NCBI GenBank assembly: GCA_035517775.1
Contig: DATIYF010000006.1
Span: forward strand, 1 to 63,902
DNA: 63,902 bases
Direction of reading: 5' to 3'
DNA from: DATIYF01 sp035517775
GTDB taxonomy: Bacteria > Acidobacteriota > Terriglobia > Terriglobales > Acidobacteriaceae
Of this stretch, positions 61,365 through 63,902 are shown one piece after another. The number at the start of each line of letters is the position of its first letter. Position 1 is the first letter of the stretch. The notes under the pieces were generated by a model. It searched no databases. It worked only from the letters and a program-made list of their open reading frames with translations, and was not told the DNA's origin. The position numbers and the translations under genes are program-made.

Positions 61365-61967
61365 GCGGTCCTCCCAGGTACCCGGGTCATGGAGAGCAAA
61401 AAGAAGCGGCGCACGGGCAAAGCATGGGCTCGTGCCCGCATGGCGGCATGGGTATGGCTCATCAGAACTGGGCTAAAAACAAAGTACTTACTTAAACATC
61501 TGACGCATAGCCTGTCAAGCCGCGCAGGCTCTTGCCGGTGGGTCTCTTTGAGAACCGGCCACCACAAAGAGCGCAGAGAGCGGCAAGAAAAACCCACAAA
61601 ACCAAGGCCTTGGTGTTTCTCGTGGTTCAGGTTTTTCGCCCACCTGGCGCCAAACCTCGGGCGGCAGTCCAGTTTGCAAAACCCCGCTTCAAACCCCAGG
61701 CACACTGATCCACCGACCCGGCCTTTCTTTGCTCAGATGCGGGGCAGTTTGCTCTGAGATGCCGGGAGAAATTCGGCACAGCCATGAACCCTGGCGAAGG
61801 GGAAACCTCGCCGCTAGCGCGGGTTTACTCAAGCAATTCCCGGCTATGTTTTGCGCTTGCAAATAGTTGGCAACTCATGGACTCTTGCCGAAACGAGACC
61901 GTTTCTTCGAGGGAGCGCTTACCCTCGCAAATCATCAACCGCGCGGCCCGGCCGCGTTCAGGTGGAA
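61365..61967. other. Intergenic region with degenerate inverted repeat
   Basis: 603 bp between the divergent SBBP and PilZ genes. No convincing gene. At 61550-61630 is an imperfect inverted repeat whose centre is a perfect 14-bp palindrome ACCAAGGCCTTGGT (61601-61614); its arms carry CACAAAGAGCGCAGAGAG and GTGTTTCTCGTGGTTC. Confidence 0.45.
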
Positions 61968-62357
61968 ATGTCCTTGGGACCAGAAACCTCCAGGCTGCAA
62001 CCGGCGCAGGAGCGCCGGGCCATGCGGCGCTTTGACATGCGGCTGCCGGCCTCGGTGAAGTTGCCCGGCCTGAGCGCCTTTCTGACAGAAACGCAAAATG
62101 TGAGCGCGCGCGGGGTGTTCTTTTACCTCGACCGGGCGCTGGCCGCGGGCAGCCGGCTGGAAGTGACCCTCACGTTTCCGCCCCACGTCACCTTGACCGA
62201 CTCGGTGCGGGTGCGCTTTACCGCCCGGGTGGTGCGCGCCGATACGCCATTGCCGGCCTCGCGCGTCGGCATTGCCGCCTTCATTGAGGAATACGAGTTT
62301 CTGCGCTCGGCCACCGAAGGCGACTATAGCGGTGAAATGCAGGAAAGAACGCAATAA
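61968..62357 (+). CDS. PilZ-domain protein
   Basis: 129 residues from the ATG at 61968 (AGGTGG just upstream, rather close). An ATG at 62022 with AGGAG 10 bases upstream is an equally good alternative and gives 111 residues. PilZ features: RRAMRRFDMRLPASVKLPG (R-x3-R), TQNVSARGVFFYLDRALAAG (N-x-S-x-x-G) and a final basic/acidic helix EEYEFLRSATE. It has no other domain. A c-di-GMP binding role is a family-based inference. It is convergent with ccmD. Confidence 0.72.
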   Translation: MSLGPETSRLQPAQERRAMRRFDMRLPASVKLPGLSAFLTETQNVSARGVFFYLDRALAAGSRLEVTLTFPPHVTLTDSVRVRFTARVVRADTPLPASRVGIAAFIEEYEFLRSATEGDYSGEMQERTQ

Positions 62358-62404
62358 GGGTGAGGCAGCAGCCCGGCCGGGCGCAGCCCCGCCGCCACAC
62401 ATTC

Positions 62405-62521
62405 CTACCTGCCCAGTTCCTCAATCTTCTTTCGCAGGCGGGCATAGCGCCGCACCAGAATGCTCAGATAGGTGATGTGGATGATCCAGGTAGCGGCGTA
62501 AGCGGCGTAAAGAAAATTCAT
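62405..62521 (-). CDS. ccmD: CcmD-like small haem-export protein
   Basis: A 38-residue membrane protein. It reads MNFLYAAYAATWIIHITYLS, then a short hydrophobic end and a strongly basic tail (RRYARLRKKIEELGR). One helix followed by a basic, coiled cytoplasmic end is the CcmD pattern; CcmD releases holo-CcmE from CcmC. GAGG lies 8 bases before the ATG. The start is 10 bases after the ccmC stop. Its location in ccmB-ccmC-ccmD order supports the call. Confidence 0.8.
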   Translation of the reverse strand: MNFLYAAYAATWIIHITYLSILVRRYARLRKKIEELGR

Positions 62522-62531
62522 GCTGAATTCC

Positions 62532-63224
62532 TCATTGCGAAGCCCCCTTGGGTTCAAGCAGGGCTTCGAGGGCTTCCGCCTCTTCGGCTTCGCGCTGCAG
62601 CACTTCGAGCCGGTAGCGGGCCCAGAAAACCAGGGCGCCGAAGCATAAGAACGCCAGCCAATTGATCAGCAGCACGCGCAACATGCGGGGATCAATGGCG
62701 CCCCCGCCGCCGATGACCGGCTGCGGGTGCTGAGTGCGGAAAAACCAGATGGAGAAATAAACCAGCGGCACATCGAGGGCGCCGAAAATGGCCAGCGCCG
62801 CGGCCAGCACCGGAGTCTGCCCGCCGGTGGAGAAGCGGCGCAGAATCAGGTAGCTCACGTAAATCAGCCAGAGCACCAGGGTTGAGGTCAGGCGGATGTC
62901 CCAGGTCCACCAGATGCCCCACACCGGCCGCGCCCAGAGCGGGCCGGTGACCAGAACGACCGTACAGAAGACCACACCCACTTCCGCAGAGGCCACGGCC
63001 ACGGCGTCCCATTCGAGATTGCGGCGGATCAGATACACGATCGAGGCAATGAGATTAATCAGAAAGAAAAGAAAGGCGGTCCAGGCCGAGGGAACGTGGT
63101 AATAAAAAATGCGCTGCACGTCGCCCATGGTCTTTTCCGTGGGCGCCACGACCATGGCCTGGTAGAGGGCAAAGCTCAGCAGGGCAGCGGTCAGCAAAGC
63201 AAGAAAGGGAAAGGCTTTTTTCAT
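62532..63224 (-). CDS. ccmC: Haem exporter protein CcmC
   Basis: Loads haem onto the chaperone CcmE on the periplasmic side during cytochrome c maturation (system I). 230 residues with six membrane helices. The haem-handling tryptophan-rich motif is WGIWWTWDIRLTS, preceded by RIFYYHVPSAWTAF and followed by PLVYFSIWFFRTQHPQP with conserved histidines. A short acidic C-terminal extension (REAEEAEALEALLEP) is unusual. The start overlaps the ccmB stop by 4 bases (ATGA), so they are translated together. Confidence 0.95.
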   Translation of the reverse strand: MKKAFPFLALLTAALLSFALYQAMVVAPTEKTMGDVQRIFYYHVPSAWTAFLFFLINLIASIVYLIRRNLEWDAVAVASAEVGVVFCTVVLVTGPLWARPVWGIWWTWDIRLTSTLVLWLIYVSYLILRRFSTGGQTPVLAAALAIFGALDVPLVYFSIWFFRTQHPQPVIGGGGAIDPRMLRVLLINWLAFLCFGALVFWARYRLEVLQREAEEAEALEALLEPKGASQ

Positions 63225-63898
63225 TCCGCTTCCAACACCAATTCAAACAAAAGCAAACAACCGATAGTAAACACCACATCATAGGTGCCAAGCAACACTA
63301 TCCAGAACTTGACGGCCTCCTCGCCGGTGAGGATGGCGGTGGTGGCATTGACCATGGCCAGGAGGGCGGGAATGGAGATGGGAAAAAGCAGGAGCGGCAG
63401 CATGATTTCGCGGCTGCGGGTGCGCAGCGACATGGCCGCGAAGAAAGTTCCGTTGACTACCAGCGCCCAGGTGCCCAGGGCGGCCACGGGAAGCAGTTCC
63501 CACGCCGGGCCCAGCGCGCGCAGCTTGTAAAAGACGATGAAGAGCGGCGTCATGAGCCCTTCCAGCACGCTGACGAAAATGAAATTGCCGAAGGCCTTGG
63601 CCAGAAACAGTGAATTCGCCGGCGCGGGCGAGACCCGGTAGGCGTCGAGCACCTGGTTGCGCAACTCCCGCGCCCAGGTCTGGTTCAGCGCCACCACCGC
63701 GGCGAAAAGGAACGCCACCCAGACCAGGCCGCCGGCGATTTGCCGCGACTGCTCGGCATCAGGATCGAAGGCGAAGCTGAACACGACCACCACCAGCAGT
63801 GCGAAGAACAGCATGGAGTTGATGGCATCTTTGGAGCGCCACTCCAGACGCACGTCTTTGGCCAGCGTGGCCGCGGTGATGGTGGAGAGTGCGGGCAT
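63221..63898 (-). CDS. ccmB: Haem exporter protein CcmB
   Basis: ABC-type membrane subunit working with CcmA in cytochrome c maturation. 225 residues, six membrane helices (MLFFALLVVVVFSFAFDPD; GGLVWVAFLFAAVVALNQTW; IMLPLLLFPISIPALLAMV). The ERELRN-type motif is ARELRNQVLDAYRVSP; the C-terminal helix pair ends FELVLEAE. ccmA would be expected just beyond the right edge. It overlaps ccmC by 4 bases. Confidence 0.94.
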   Translation of the reverse strand: MPALSTITAATLAKDVRLEWRSKDAINSMLFFALLVVVVFSFAFDPDAEQSRQIAGGLVWVAFLFAAVVALNQTWARELRNQVLDAYRVSPAPANSLFLAKAFGNFIFVSVLEGLMTPLFIVFYKLRALGPAWELLPVAALGTWALVVNGTFFAAMSLRTRSREIMLPLLLFPISIPALLAMVNATTAILTGEEAVKFWIVLLGTYDVVFTIGCLLLFELVLEAE

Positions 63899-63902
63899 TT
63901 TC

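Overview
The window is a GC-rich, densely coded chromosomal segment of a diderm bacterium. Gene content points to the Acidobacteriota, probably a Koribacter/Terriglobia-like lineage. Supporting features are a tandem pair of DUF507 genes, a fused LptC-LptA bridge protein, a DUF4382/DUF5666 lipoprotein, an SBBP-repeat surface protein with a C-terminal module that I associate with this phylum, paired DUF3857 proteins, and several intergenic short-period repeats. This assignment is inference from gene content; no rRNA or tRNA gene was seen. There is no insertion sequence, phage, CRISPR array or plasmid function.

Layout. 1-1.8 kb: end of tsf, then pyrH and frr (translation and UMP kinase). 2-5.9 kb: a DUF4382-type lipoprotein and a cytoplasmic molybdopterin oxidoreductase. 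6-10.7 kb: an outer-membrane block with bamA, an OmpH/Skp chaperone and a TonB-like protein. 10.7-17.4 kb (minus strand): an acyl-CoA mutase large subunit with an isobutyryl-type active site, a LPS-core-like glycosyltransferase, a cysK-cysE cysteine operon and a TolC-like efflux protein. 17.6-20.7 kb: truA, a DinB-like protein, a small Cys-rich protein and a LeuA-like acyltransferase. 20.7-30.4 kb (mostly minus): a secreted matrixin-like pseudoenzyme with its coupled partner, a YihY/BrkB protein, a cold-shock gene on the plus strand, a TPR protein with a dead peptidase domain, queG and two DUF507 genes. 30.7-39.8 kb: recJ and the envelope/regulation cluster lptCA-lptB-rpoN-hpf. 39.9-48.2 kb: an M28 carboxypeptidase, a sulfate-activation group (sat/cysC fusion, TauE exporter, CysQ-like phosphatase) and a membrane spermidine-synthase-like protein. 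48.5-54 kb: a signalling island with two sigma-54 activators, a PilZ protein and a soluble histidine kinase. 54.1-61.4 kb: an inactive/active pair of DUF3857 transglutaminase-like proteins and a large SBBP surface protein. 61.9-63.9 kb: another PilZ protein and the cytochrome c maturation genes ccmB-ccmC-ccmD, entering from the right edge on the minus strand.

How the parts connect. Sigma-54 (rpoN) lies in the same window as two GAFTGA-bearing activators whose DNA-recognition helices are nearly identical. Just downstream of one of them are two copies of a 17-bp palindrome that could be their binding site. Envelope biogenesis recurs throughout (BamA, Skp-like, LptCAB, TolC, surface repeat proteins). 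cysK-cysE and sat/cysC-tauE-cysQ both serve sulfur metabolism.

The most unusual theme is three secreted proteins that keep the scaffold of a hydrolase but have lost its catalytic residues: matrixin, gluzincin and transglutaminase. One sits next to an intact paralogue and another next to a possible inhibitor-like small protein. No completely new multi-gene system is obvious. The best candidates for follow-up are these retired hydrolases, the paired palindromes, and the LPxxG/lipobox-like C-terminal module of the SBBP protein. All assignments come from reading motifs by eye; no database search was possible.
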